DNA from: Chionis minor
Lineage: Eukaryota > Chordata > Aves > Charadriiformes > Chionididae
Assembly: GCA_013398295.1 (NCBI GenBank)
Contig: VZSF01003923.1
Coordinates: forward strand, 55,214-119,213
Length of the DNA stretch: 64,000 nt
Direction: 5' to 3'
The notes under the pieces were generated by a model, which did not search any database, was not told the origin of the DNA, and saw nothing but the letters and a program-made list of their open reading frames with translations. The translations under genes and the position numbers were made by a program. Shown here one piece after another: positions 1 to 12,600 of the stretch; the first letter of the stretch is position 1; every line of letters starts with the position of its first letter.

Positions 1-344
1 GGGGAGTGTATTTTTGGGCTGCCGTCCCCCACCTTGCCCCTGGAGGAAGTTTGGCCGGGAGCGGAGCGGAGCAGAGCGGAGCAGGCGGGAGGGATTTTTA
101 TTTTAGAGCAGCACTGCAGAGGGGGGCTGGTTCAGGAGCTGTCTGTCACGGCAGCTGCCGGAGGAGACCTGTGCTGGCTGCCAAAACTCACCCCTGGGCC
201 AGGGAACGCGGTTTCGGGGTGGCCCCCGCAGCCCCCGGGGTCACGGCAGCCCCCACGCAGGGACCAGCTCCCTCCCAGCAGCGTTTCGGCCACCCCGCTT
301 TGAGCCCTGCGAAGGAGGGGATGGCCCTCATCCCGGTGGGAAGT

Positions 345-400
345 GGTTTTCCTTGGGTAGGGAGAGGGAAACTGAGGCACAGGGCCAGAAGGGGCGATTC
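345..400 (+). repeat. MIR-like SINE remnant
   Basis: GGGAGAGGGAAACTGAGGCA followed by CAGGGCCAGAAGG matches the most conserved part of MIR elements. It is short, so chance similarity is possible. Confidence 0.35.
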
Positions 401-1624
401 CGCCCCGGCTCAGGCAGCGTTTAGGTTGGCGCAGGGCTCTGGGGGGGTTGCAACATCCCTCCAAATCATCTTTGGGGGCGTCTTCTTGGCTCGCGGCATC
501 TGTAACCCAAAACAGGGAATGGGAAGGGGCTGAGTTAGGTCGTGGTCTCTTGTTTTTATGGGATATGCGAACATGGGTCAGCCAAGAACAAGCCTCAGGC
601 CCATCTCCGTGTCCACGCCAAGCTCTTTCTACCGAATCCTGATGAGATCTGGGGAGAGCTCACGCCGGGGCTGACATTCCCAAACATCTCCCGGGCTGCC
701 TGTAGGGTCCGTGGAGAGAAATAAGGCAGGCGACCTAGGATTTTATAAATCCATCCGTGGGTTGTCTGCTTTGGGGTGAGACGCTTCGCGTTCTGGGCTC
801 CGGAGGGAGGATCTCCAGGATGGGGAACCCCCAGGTCAGCCCAGCTTTGCCGTTGCACAGAGAGAGGCTCTGCATAGAGAGCTTTGCCTAATGAACCACT
901 TTAATTAGCAGCAGGCGGGGCAGGATTCAGCTGCCTGGCCCTCTTGGATGCCCTGGAGCCCCAGTCTTCATCCTGGTCTTCATCCCACTGCTGGGTCCCT
1001 GCCCGGGGACTTTGGCTCTTCAGACCTTGGCGTAATTGACTGGGCGCTTCGAGGCGAAGTAATTAAGAGATCGGTGCCGATAAGCGCAGCGACACAATTC
1101 ATCCCGCTCCGGGCGCGGGGTTTATGGCCAGACCTGGCCATACGTCAAGGAGCCTCCGCAGGAGGGAAAATCGTGTCCGTTCCCCCCGGCAGCGGGTCGC
1201 CGCAGTGGCAAGGACAGTGTGGGAAGGCAACGAGCAAAGGGGCGCCGGGGGACCGAGAGGTCCCTGTCACCCTCTTTGGTTCCCAAACCCACTCATCCCC
1301 CACCCTGCCCCGTGCAGAAACCAAATCCAGACCCCGCATCCCCCTCTCCCAGCGTTCGCCGTGTTGGAGGCACAAGGGACCCTGTTGTGTGGCCGCGGGG
1401 CTGGAGCCGATGGGATGCTCTCGCTTTTGGGGATGCTGGGGGGGGTCTCGGATGGCAGGAGGGTCCCAGCCCCATCGTGCAAACTCCGGAGAGCTTTGGG
1501 CTGATGACAGGTTTGCATTTTCTTTATTTATTTTCTCTTTTTTTTTTGGATCCTGAGTAATTCCTGATCTTGCTGGATTGAAAGCGCAAGGCGGGTGGAG
1601 AGCTGCGCGGCGGGTTTTCACAAG

Positions 1625-1745
1625 GCTCCGGGAACTGTGGTGATAAAAATCATTTCGCTTTAATTTATAGCTATGATTGAAATCAAATAAAAAGAAAACC
1701 CACCGCTCTTCATTTCTAACATAATATGAATTATTTTTAATGTGC
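1625..1745. promoter_or_regulatory. AT-rich island in GC-rich DNA, candidate regulatory element
   Basis: An abrupt AT-rich stretch with TGTGGTGATAA, CTTTAATTTATAGC, TATGATTGAAATCAAAT and AATTATTTTTAATG, the kind of homeodomain/GATA-like mix seen in conserved noncoding elements. No conservation data are at hand. Confidence 0.25.
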
Positions 1746-2225
1746 CCAGCGTGCCTTCCTCGGCACAGGGGACACCCCTGTGTTTTATGACGGAGGGCTG
1801 CTTATCTCTTCGAGCGGATTTGAATGACCCTTTTTTCCAGCATCTGGCAGGTGGCTGGAATTTGTGGCTGGAAGTTGTGTCAGGCCCCTCTTCAGTGTCC
1901 AAGAAAGTAAGCGGGAAGGTGGTGGGGTTCAATGAAAGGCTCTCGGCTCCACCCCAGGGAGGCACGGCACAAATGGGAGATGTTTGGTGGGGACACCAGA
2001 GGAGCTTCCTGCTGGGTTGTTGTCTCCTGCTCCCAGCCCGTTACGGGGTGGACTGGAAGGAGAGAGGGTTATAATAACCCACGCGGGTTGTTTTATCCTG
2101 CCTTAGGTTGCCCCACTGGGTTCCCCGTGCGAATGTGTCGCTGGGGAGATGTCAATCCCACCGGGATCACAGCAGGACGGCTCGGAGCAGGGGAGTGGAG
2201 AGGGGGGATGTGCGCCCCATCTGCT

Positions 2226-2247
2226 CATCCATCCATCGATCCATCCA
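2226..2247. repeat. ATCC tetramer array
   Basis: About five ATCC units with one ATCG, in the left intergenic region. Confidence 0.85.
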
Positions 2248-3094
2248 AGGTCTCCCCCAGGACCCCTCTCAGCACCCTCAGGATGGCCCTACCTGTCCCC
2301 CACGGCACACACCGACCCCATCAAAGGTCCCAGGACCTCCTGCTGCCCTGGGCGCGGACTCCAAAGAAGGCTCCCACCACTTGGTAGGGACAACCCAGCC
2401 CCAGGTCAAAGCCCACTGCCTTCAGCTTCTCCCATTCCCGAGAAAATGCCCCAATTAGGTCAATGACAGGGTGGGACGATCCCTCCTCTGCGCCCCTGCA
2501 GATAAACGAGCTGCTCCAAAGCCCAGGACTTCACCCCCCGCCTGCAGGCGGCTTTCGGAGCTGTAAGCGGAGACGCGTGGGGATTGAGGTGGCATTTGTC
2601 GAGCGAGGCCGCCCTGTCCCGCGGGAGCAGCCGGCTGGGAGCTGGCCTTGGAGGGGAGAGGATGAGGGGAGAAACCCAATACCCTTCTTGGCTCAGTGGT
2701 GGCTTAATTTAGAGCACGGGGGCTCTGCTGGAGTGTTTTTCCATTTAAAGCTGAACCTCATTCCTTTTGTCATGCACGGGCGATGGCCCTGCGCCTTGCA
2801 GGGCAGTAGCAGCTGCCGGCTGCAGCCGCCGGAGGGGTTGGCAAAGCATTTTCCAACTTAGTTCCCCTTTGCCACCAGCTTCCTCCCCGCTTTACCCATG
2901 GGAAGGACTGGGATCTGTCTCCTCCTTGCACCTCTGTCCGGCTTTAGAGCCTCAGGGCGGGCATGAGCCAACTGCAGCCCCAGTTTAGGGCTCTAAACTG
3001 GAGTCGTTCCGGTGGGATCGGCTTTGACCTGCTGGCTGATCCTCTGCCACTTGGCCAAGCAGGGCCCAGGGCAGGGAGAGCTCAGCTGTGTCGC

Positions 3095-3140
3095 TGCTGT
3101 CTATATTTAACCACGTTAACGCCACTTAATTCCCATTAGG
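3095..3140. promoter_or_regulatory. MEF2-like site cluster
   Basis: CTATATTTAA fits the MEF2 consensus and is followed by an HNF1-half-site-like GTTAAC and CACTTAATT. If the muscle gene HHATL lies to the left, this is a candidate element, but that is inference. Confidence 0.25.
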
Positions 3141-4391
3141 GCCAGTTTGGGAAGCTGCGCTCCTGCCATGCCCGCTCTTCGCAGGTAAAACGTCTCCAAA
3201 CAGGCTGAAAGGAAAACGCTGACAATTCGTCAAAGGTCATTTATTCCCAGCCGTTCAGTTGTACTTTTAAAATCGGATGCAGCCAGCAGGGGCTTTCTGC
3301 CGGCTTCGTGGAAGTCCTCTGCCCGGCTCCAGGGTAGGAGACAACCTTTGGCTCAGCCCAAGTGTTTGGAGGACTCGTATTTTTAGCACGTATTAGCTAA
3401 AAGCTGGCTGAATCCTGCTGGGGGGACGTCCCTAGCCTCAAATACTTGCAGCAAAATTAACCTCACGCCGTTTGTTGCAGCTCAGCTGTATCCACCGGCC
3501 CGCGCTGGCGGTGCCGAGCGTTGTCACCACTAGCCTGTCACCACCGTTCGCTACCACGAGAGACTGGAAAAACTCAGGGCTTATCAAAAAGCAGCCTGTG
3601 ACATGACTTTACACGGGACGAAGGCTGTCGCAGCGAGGAAATGCTGGGTGCTCACGGGGCTTTTTATCTAACGAAGAAAGGCGGAACGACGACTGGCTGC
3701 AAATTGCGGCCAGAGAAATTCAACCGAGAATTGAAGCAGGGGGTTTTAAGGCGCTGGTAATTATCCACGAGGACAAACTTCCAAGGAAAGCAGGGGGTTG
3801 TGGAGGTTTCAGATCAAGCTCAGCTACATCCCTAAAAGTAATGTTGTAGCTCAAAGAGCACATCAAGCGTGCTGGAGAGATTCCGTGGCTGAAGACCAGG
3901 GCTACGGGGTTTTGCAGGCAGGGAGAAAAGTATTTTGTTTGTTTTTGTTCTCTGAGTGACGGGTTGGGGGACATGGGGCGGCTGCAGCCAGCTGAACCAG
4001 GGCTGCTGCTTCCAAGGTCTGTCAGGGTTTCTTCCATTCAGCAACAAAACCACATGCGCTGCAAGAAAACCGGTCTCATACCTTGAAAAGTAGGAACCAG
4101 TTGCTGCCAGAGTCAGCACGGAGAGAATTTGAAGGCAAGTTACTCTGTGGAAGCGCAGAGGAATTTTGAAACTTTTCAAAACTGCTGTTTCCAAACTAAG
4201 GTGAAAACTGTGAAGACATGGACAATTCAGCCTGTGTTCAGACCCCCCCACTGCTCTGTGACGGGAGACAGATCACACACTTACACGATAAACAGTTACT
4301 CACAGGTATTGGCACTCTAAATAAACTATTTTACAGTGTCTCAGTTCCTTTCTCAAGGTGTCCCGCGGTGCTCTGTGTTTGTGCAGAAAAA

Positions 4392-4428
4392 AAAATAATT
4401 AAGAGAAAATGCTTCTCTTAATTATTTT
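4392..4428. repeat. Perfect 16-bp inverted repeat with 5-base loop
   Basis: Arm AAAATAATTAAGAGAA (4392-4407), loop AATGC, then the exact reverse complement (4413-4428). It is followed at once by a near-duplicate of about 19 bases, TTAATT-TTTAACCCCAAACA (to about 4460). It lies about 2.1 kb past the CCDC13 stop on the transcript's downstream side. Confidence 0.93.
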
Positions 4429-5424
4429 AACCCCAAACAATTAATTTAACCCCAAACAAGCATGTGTTTACAGGACTGAGTGTGGCAGCACTTGAGGCTT
4501 GCACCACGTGCTAGTGAGCCATACGTGTTCCGTAACATACAGCACTCCCAGCTTCTCCTCTGCATTTCATGGGCTGATTCCCAGCCACGCCAGGACGAAT
4601 TTTGCTGGAGAGTAGTGTGATCTTCACCGCTCCGTCACGGGACAGGAGGCAAACGCCGACTGCGTGTTAGAAAGGACAGCAGATTGCCTCCCCTCTGCTT
4701 ATGTGGAAATATTATCGATTCACACTTCTGCGTAAGCGAAATCAGAATCTCCAGCCGCAAGCGACCAGCCTGAATTTAGCCGCCACCGCATAGCAAAATC
4801 TCCACGCCTCTGCCCCAGCTCAGGCAGCTTTTCAAAGGGATCCGCTCGCTACTGCAGGTCCTTAAAATACCTGTCAGAGGTGGGCTGATTTCTTTCTTTG
4901 CTCCGCTCGCTCTACCCCGTGCTGCATAATCATCAGGATGGGAGTTGAACAGAAACAGAAGCAGCTCACTTGGATGAGACTGTGTCTCTCTCTCGATGGA
5001 GGATTTGCGATTCCTTGAGCTGTAGGGAGGATTGCGGGTTGCAAGATGCCTTTTCCTCTGCTGCTCCCGGCAGGGTGAGCAGGAGGAATAAAGCAATGAA
5101 CCGTTTTGGTCCCACTTTTTGCGAGAGAGACACCTGACCACTTTGTTGAGCCATGAGCCAGCGCTGCGGGAGCGGAGCAGGGAGTACAGGGAGGGTTAAC
5201 GCTCAGGTGCTGAGTTTATCCTCAGCTCCGTGACCTTCTCCATCAGGAACTCCACGAACTGTTTGGAGAGAGACACCTCTGAACCTAAGCAGGAAAAAGG
5301 CAGGGACGCCATCACCCTCACTCTTGTTTTCACTCGGGCTTTGTCTCAGCGTGAGTGGGGTCGGGATGTGATCCCGGCGCTGGGGAAGGGAGCAGCAGTT
5401 TGCCCATCCACAAATCCACTTAGC

Positions 5425-5442
5425 GCCGCCGGCGCCGGCGGC
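5425..5442. repeat. Perfect 18-bp GC-only palindrome
   Basis: GCCGCCGGCGCCGGCGGC equals its own reverse complement. It lies in intergenic DNA 3' of CCDC13. Confidence 0.93.
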
Positions 5443-6492
5443 TGGGGTTAAAGTCTGACAAACTCCACGCTCAGGAAAAGAGGCTGACAAAGCAAAGCGG
5501 GAAAAGAAGAGCTTTCAAGACTTTCAACCGAGAAACAAAGCAGCGCGATACAAAAATGACTGGCTCTCCATTTGCTTGTCATGCTCAAGGCTAGCTCGCT
5601 GCTGGCAGGCTGCACGGTAATGCCTTATTAGCTTGCGCTCGGTGTTCTCCCCGTGTTGCAAGCATAAAAGACAGAAACACAAGGGTTTTCAGCATCTCCA
5701 GAAGTCCCACCACCACCGCAGCGAGGACCCGCCTGCGTTTTGTTAGCGTTTCTTCCTAGACCTGCCTGATGAATGAATGCAGAGAGCCAGAAACAGGGAA
5801 TTCAGAGCCTGGATGGCGAGTTTCATACGGAATGAGCTGAATTTAAGGCAGGGGTAATCTGCACAGTCTGCCTTTTCAGCGGAAACGCCGCTGACTTTCA
5901 GAAAACTCTGCTGCCAGGATGTTCAAGCAAAGAAAGAGGTTGGAATGGTGAGTGGGGCCCCTCCCCAAGTTCACTTGTAGATATTCACAGGCCAGGCTAA
6001 TCCTCTCCTTAAGCACTTCAGAAAGCCTGAGACAGACAGGCAGCAGCGTGCCGATAAAAACAGAGTTCGGTTTGGTCCTGGCACGACTTTGGAAGGCGGC
6101 TGGCATAACTTTTGTCTAGCCAATTCCTTCACGAGCTGATAAAGGCAAGAGCATATTGAACGTCGAGCCCTCTCGAGGAAAATTCTGTTGAAACCAGGGA
6201 GGTTTTGCCCAAAATCACACAGCAGAATTGCAGCTTCGTAAACTGCACCAACCTACGGCATGTGCAGTCTGAGAGCCAGCTGCTTGCTGAGCTCTTACAG
6301 GCAGAATTTGCTGACATGCAAAACCTACGCTCTTTTTGTATTTCATCTCCATTTCCCATCCTCTCCTGCAAATGCAAAAGAAATGACACGATCCGAGGCT
6401 GCAAAACTACACTGCCACTGCATTTCCATTCACGGGCACGATGCCTGGGCTCCCTCCCTGCTTCGCCGTCCAAAGGACTCCGAATATCTTTC

Positions 6493-6652
6493 TTAACTCT
6501 TCTCTTGTTTCTGCTGCCGAATGGCCTGTAAAAAGATATCCTTCACTTGGTCCATTGTGTCTCGATACAGTTTAAAGTCTTCCTCTTTCTTTCTCACAGT
6601 AGCCTCCAAAGCGGCTTTCAGAGCTTCGTTCTCATCCAGCTGGATCACAAGC
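6493..6652 (-). CDS. CCDC13: CCDC13 last coding exon 15 (residues 661-713, stop)
   Basis: The acceptor is TTGTTTCCTCCTAG. It encodes [40 protein letters not shown] and the end [12 protein letters not shown], then TAA at 6495-6493. The C-terminus matches the mammalian VFLQALRQQK end. I see no AATAAA close downstream on the minus strand; the nearest clear one is about 3.2 kb away, at 3240-3245. Confidence 0.93.
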
Positions 6653-9600
6653 CTAGGAGGAAACAAAAGGAAAACTTTCATGTGAGCCGTGCAGCTTCAA
6701 AGCAAATTAGAACAGCGCTTTAGCTCTGGGGAAGAAAACACTGGAACACATGCTCTCTGGTAATTTTATGACAGGCGTGAGAAAGAGCAGACTTTACACT
6801 TGTTCTGTCTCTCTTTTGAGATAGAAAAGTGGTATTAGATGACCACCATACTTTTCAGATCTGTTTTGGTAAAGCTCAGAATCTTCTTTGCGCTTGCAAT
6901 AAGCTTGCAATTAACGTATAAGGAAGGAAAAAGAAAACAAAAAGTTGTCTTCCTTGCACATGTTTTGTGTCGCTTAACGTTTGCATTAGCTTAACATTTT
7001 GGGGTATCTGTACAATCACTAGGAAATCTATGTAAGAACGACACAGACAGCTCAGACCTGAGGATCTGTGATTTCTACAGAGTTTGCTGGGTTTTGTCTC
7101 CCGAGGGGCGGGTGCAGGTAATATCACTTCTAAGAGGACAGCAATGAATTTGAGCTCCTGTGAGTAACTCGGCACGGAGGAAGGGAAACCATACCTTGTG
7201 CTCAGCTCCTCTATCTGCGATTCCAGAGGCAACTTGGAAAGCTGGGAGGCAGAGAGCTCCTTCCGATCGCTCACGTTCAAGGTGAGTCTTGAGTGACTCA
7301 CCAACTGGCCTGTAGGTTTAAGCACAAAATGGAGTTTGCGTAAAGCAAGCAACCATTTTCACTTGGTAGTGCACCGAGTAAATCTCAGGGAACAGTGAAT
7401 GAACTAATGAATCTGTTCAGTTCTATGTATATCCACAAAGATACTGTAAATATATAGGACAGGCTTTTATTTTAATCTCCTTTCAGCAAAATTAAATATG
7501 ATAAGTTTGCATTTTTGGGCTAAATGCAGTAATACGTGTGCCTACCTATTTAGAGAAGAAAAAAATTAATCCAAAATATTTAAGTTGCCAAAACAATAGC
7601 TGATAGAACTAGTTGAAAAGGATTATTTTGATGTTTATCTTGTCATCATGTTTCACTTAAGACTACTGTTGCTTCCTGAATGACTGTGATGAAGTTTGTG
7701 TGTGGCATACGCCGCTACAGCTTCTGTGAAGCACTTTGACCCTCAGCATAAACACAACAGAGGTTAAATGCAGTAAAACGCTTAAACGTGTATTTCAAAC
7801 TAAGGTTCTAAATCAGGAATTTCTTCCCAAACAAAGGCCTGCCCAAAACATGCAGCATTGCTCCTGTCATTTCAATGGGACACAAAAGGTTTTTTTTCAG
7901 GGTTATAGAGAAAACATAATTCAAATTTACTACTGGGATTGGAAAAGCAAAAAACTGTGACCGACCAGTGAACCCCTACAATGGCAGAAGGCTCAGAGAA
8001 GACAGGCAAGCATGATGTGCTCAGGAAGCTCAGAAAGGAACGTAGGAAGTGACCACAGCTATTGTAGAGGATGCTGAACTTATCCCAGCACCAAGGGGAC
8101 TGGAGGGTGGTCTTTGCTGTAGATAAATGGCTGAATCAGCTGAGTAAAAGGCCTTCTCTAAAATCATCAGTAGAAAGTACTATCCCACCTTGAGCCAGGC
8201 AGACCAACACGAGGGAAGAGTGTACACGGTTCAGCCCAACACAGAGTATAAAAATCAAACAACCAGCAAAATGCGCTTTGAAGAAAACCAGGCTTCAACT
8301 TTCTGGCATTCCTGGTATTCCTTTCTGGCAACTGGGGACACCCAGCATCGTGCCAGCGGACATCTAAGCTGGTAATGAGAATCATATTTCTGTTGTGATT
8401 TAAGTGTATATTGCAATTGCTATATTCTGGTTGTGTTGGGATGTCACTGCATTGCTGTCTCACTTTTCCAAATTAAAATCCCACATAACATCAAATAGCT
8501 TCAAATAAGTACATTTGCTATTAAAACACTAAATCCTCCTCGTGCGGAATAGCTGTAAGAACCTGATCTGAAAGTATTGAACTCTGACAAAAACATTTGA
8601 CAAGAAAAGGCTATGTCGAATAACTAAGAAATGGTTTTATAGAATCACAGAATAGAAATATTTTGGGTTGGAAGGGACCTTTAAAGGCCATCTAGTCCAA
8701 CCCCCCCACCATAAGTTGGACATCTCCAATTAGATCAGGTTGTTCAGAGCCCAGTTCCACCTGGCCTGGAATGTTTCCAGGAATGGGGTATCCACCACCT
8801 CTCTGGGCAACCTGGGCCAGTATCACAGCTCCATGTCTTGCCTGTGCTGAGGCCCTGGGGCTGGAGGCAGCACTGCAGGGGGGTCTCAGCAGAGCAGAGC
8901 AGAGGGGCAGAATCCCCTCCCTCGCCCTGCTGGCCACGCTGTGAGGATGCAGCCCAGGACACAGTTGACCTTCTGGGCTGTGAGAGCACGTTGGTGGCTC
9001 GTGTCCAGCTTTTCACCTCCCAGCACCCCCAAGTCCTTCTCGTCAGGGCTGCTCTCCATCCCTGCATCCCCCAGCCTGTGCGGATACTGGGGGTTGCCCT
9101 GACCCAGGTGCAGGACCCTGCACTTGGGTCTTGTTGAATCTCGTGAGGTTCACGTGGGCCCACTTCTTGAGCCTGTCCAGGTCCCTCTGGATGGCATCCC
9201 GTCCCTCAGGCGTGTCAACTGCACCACTCAGCTTGGTGTCATGCGCAAACTTGCTGAGGGTGTACTCAATCCCACTGTCTATGTTATTGATGAAGATATT
9301 AAACAGTACTGGTCCCAGTGTGGATCCCTGATCGCCATCTGGACAGTGAGCCGTTGACCGCTACCCTCTGGATGTGACCATTCAACCGATTCCTCATCCA
9401 CCAAACAGTCCACCCATCACATCCACATCTCTCCCATTTAGAGAGAAGGATGTTGTGGAGGACCGCGTCATAGGCTTACAGAATTCCAGATAGATGACNG
9501 GCAGAAGGCTCAGAGAAGACAGGCAAGCATGATGTGCTCAGGAAGCTCAGAAAGGAACGTAGGAAGTGACCACAGCTATTGTAGAGGATGCTGAACTTAT

Positions 9601-12600
9601 CCCAGCACCAAGGGGACTGGAGGGTGGTCTTTGCTGTAGATAAATGGCTGAATCAGCTGAGTAAAAGGCCTTCTCTAAAATCATCAGTAGAAAGTACTAT
9701 CCCACCTTGAGCCAGGCAGACCAACACGAGGGAAGAGTGTACACGGTTCAGCCCAACACAGAGTATAAAAATCAAACAACCAGCAAAATGCGCTTTGAAG
9801 AAAACCAGGCTTCAACTTTCTGGCATTCCTGGTATTCCTTTCTGGCAACTGGGGACACCCAGCATCGTGCCAGCGGACATCTAAGCTGGTAATGAGAATC
9901 ATATTTCTGTTGTGATTTAAGTGTATATTGCAATTGCTATATTCTGGTTGTGTTGGGATGTCACTGCATTGCTGTCTCACTTTTCCAAATTAAAATCCCA
10001 CATAACATCAAATAGCTTCAAATAAGTACATTTGCTATTAAAACACTAAATCCTCCTCGTGCGGAATAGCTGTAAGAACCTGATCTGAAAGTATTGAACT
10101 CTGACAAAAACATTTGACAAGAAAAGGCTATGTCGAATAACTAAGAAATGGTTTTATAGAATCACAGAATAGAAATATTTTGGGTTGGAAGGGACCTTTA
10201 AAGGCCATCTAGTCCAACCCCCCCACCATAAGTTGGACATCTCCAATTAGATCAGGTTGTTCAGAGCCCAGTTCCACCTGGCCTGGAATGTTTCCAGGAA
10301 TGGGGTATCCACCACCTCTCTGGGCAACCTGGGCCAGTATCACAGCTCCATGTCTTGCCTGTGCTGAGGCCCTGGGGCTGGAGGCAGCACTGCAGGGGGG
10401 TCTCAGCAGAGCAGAGCAGAGGGGCAGAATCCCCTCCCTCGCCCTGCTGGCCACGCTGTGAGGATGCAGCCCAGGACACAGTTGACCTTCTGGGCTGTGA
10501 GAGCACGTTGGTGGCTCGTGTCCAGCTTTTCACCTCCCAGCACCCCCAAGTCCTTCTCGTCAGGGCTGCTCTCCATCCCTGCATCCCCCAGCCTGTGCGG
10601 ATACTGGGGGTTGCCCTGACCCAGGTGCAGGACCCTGCACTTGGGTCTTGTTGAATCTCGTGAGGTTCACGTGGGCCCACTTCTTGAGCCTGTCCAGGTC
10701 CCTCTGGATGGCATCCCGTCCCTCAGGCGTGTCAACTGCACCNGTGCTCAGGAAGCTCAGAAAGGAACGTAGGAAGTGACCACAGCTATTGTAGAGGATG
10801 CTGAACTTATCCCAGCACCAAGGGGACTGGAGGGTGGTCTTTGCTGTAGATAAATGGCTGAATCAGCTGAGTAAAAGGCCTTCTCTAAAATCATCAGTAG
10901 AAAGTACTATCCCACCTTGAGCCAGGCAGACCAACACGAGGGAAGAGTGTACACGGTTCAGCCCAACACAGAGTATAAAAATCAAACAACCAGCAAAATG
11001 CGCTTTGAAGAAAACCAGGCTTCAACTTTCTGGCATTCCTGGTATTCCTTTCTGGCAACTGGGGACACCCAGCATCGTGCCAGCGGACATCTAAGCTGGT
11101 AATGAGAATCATATTTCTGTTGTGATTTAAGTGTATATTGCAATTGCTATATTCTGGTTGTGTTGGGATGTCACTGCATTGCTGTCTCACTTTTCCAAAT
11201 TAAAATCCCACATAACATCAAATAGCTTCAAATAAGTACATTTGCTATTAAAACACTAAATCCTCCTCGTGCGGAATAGCTGTAAGAACCTGATCTGAAA
11301 GTATTGAACTCTGACAAAAACATTTGACAAGAAAAGGCTATGTCGAATAACTAAGAAATGGTTTTATAGAATCACAGAATAGAAATATTTTGGGTTGGAA
11401 GGGACCTTTAAAGGCCATCTAGTCCAACCCCCCCACCATAAGTTGGACATCTCCAATTAGATCAGGTTGTTCAGAGCCCAGTTCCACCTGGCCTGGAATG
11501 TTTCCAGGAATGGGGTATCCACCACCTCTCTGGGCAACCTGGGCCAGTATCACAGCTCCATGTCTTGCCTGTGCTGAGGCCCTGGGGCTGGAGGCAGCAC
11601 TGCAGGGGGGTCTCAGCAGAGCAGAGCAGAGGGGCAGAATCCCCTCCCTCGCCCTGCTGGCCACGCTGTGAGGATGCAGCCCAGGACACAGTTGACCTTC
11701 TGGGCTGTGAGAGCACGTTGGTGGCTCGTGTCCAGCTTTTCACCTCCCAGCACCCCCAAGTCCTTCTCGTCAGGGCTGCTCTCCATCCCTGCATCCCCCA
11801 GCCTGTGCGGATACTGGGGGTTGCCCTGACCCAGGTGCAGGACCCTGCACTTGGGTCTTGTTGAATCTCGTGAGGTTCACGTGGGCCCACTTCTTGAGCC
11901 TGTCCAGGTCCCTCTGGATGGCATCCCGTCCCTCAGGCGTGTCAACTGCACCACTCAGCTTGGTGTCATGCGCAAACTTGCTGAGGGTGTACTCAATCCC
12001 ACTGTCTATGTTATTGATGAAGATATTAAACAGTACTGGTCCCAGTGTGGATCCCTGATCGCCATCTGGACAGTGAGCCGTTGACCGCTACCCTCTGGAT
12101 GTGACCATTCAACCGATTCCTCATCCACCAAACAGTCCACCCATCACATCCACATCTCTCCCATTTAGAGAGAAGGATGTTGTGGAGGACCGCGTCATAG
12201 GCTTACAGAATTCCAGATAGATGACATCCGTAGCTCTTCTCTTGCTCACTGATGTAGTCACTCCATCACAGAAGGCCACTAGGCTGGTCAGGCAGGATTT
12301 GCCCTTGGAAAAGCCATGCTGGCTGTCTCGAATCACCTCCCTGTCCTCCATGTCCCTTAGCATAGCTTCTAAGAGGATCTATTCCATCATCTTTCCAGGA
12401 GGCTGACAGATCGGTAGTTCCCAGGGTTCTCCTTCCTACCCTTTTCAAAAATGAGTGTAATGTTTCCCTTTTGCCAGTCACCAGGGACTTCACCTGCCTG
12501 CCATGACTTTCCAAATGTCATGGAGAGTGGCTTGGTAACTACATCAGCCAATTCCCTCAGGACTCTGGGATGTGTTTCTCAGGTCCCATAAACTGGTGCA

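Larger units (their letters stand above)
1..6492. other. Intergenic region 3' of CCDC13
   Basis: No coding gene can be supported: the ORFs (up to 202 codons) are in GC-rich sequence, overlap in several frames and match nothing I know. The part to about 3 kb is GC-rich with AT-rich islands (about 890-915 and 1625-1745) that could be conserved regulatory DNA. A MEF2-like CTATATTTAA is at about 3102. Human synteny would place HHATL beyond the left edge. Confidence 0.6.

Noticed and set aside
1..540. First exon of HHATL on the minus strand
   Set aside because: I looked for its N-terminal coding sequence and did not find it; a TATA-like run near 92-106 is too weak to call a promoter.
948..1556. 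202-codon ORF in the left intergenic region
   Set aside because: Other open frames overlap it on both strands, the sequence is GC-rich and stop-poor, and the product has no domain or coding character.
4776..5141. 121-codon minus-strand ORF downstream of CCDC13, considered as an unknown gene or exon
   Set aside because: No family resemblance, no convincing initiation context or splice sites, and a second frame overlaps it.
7983..12225. Tandem gene or satellite array
   Set aside because: The exact copies with single-N joins and shifting trim points fit contig overlap better than a biological array.
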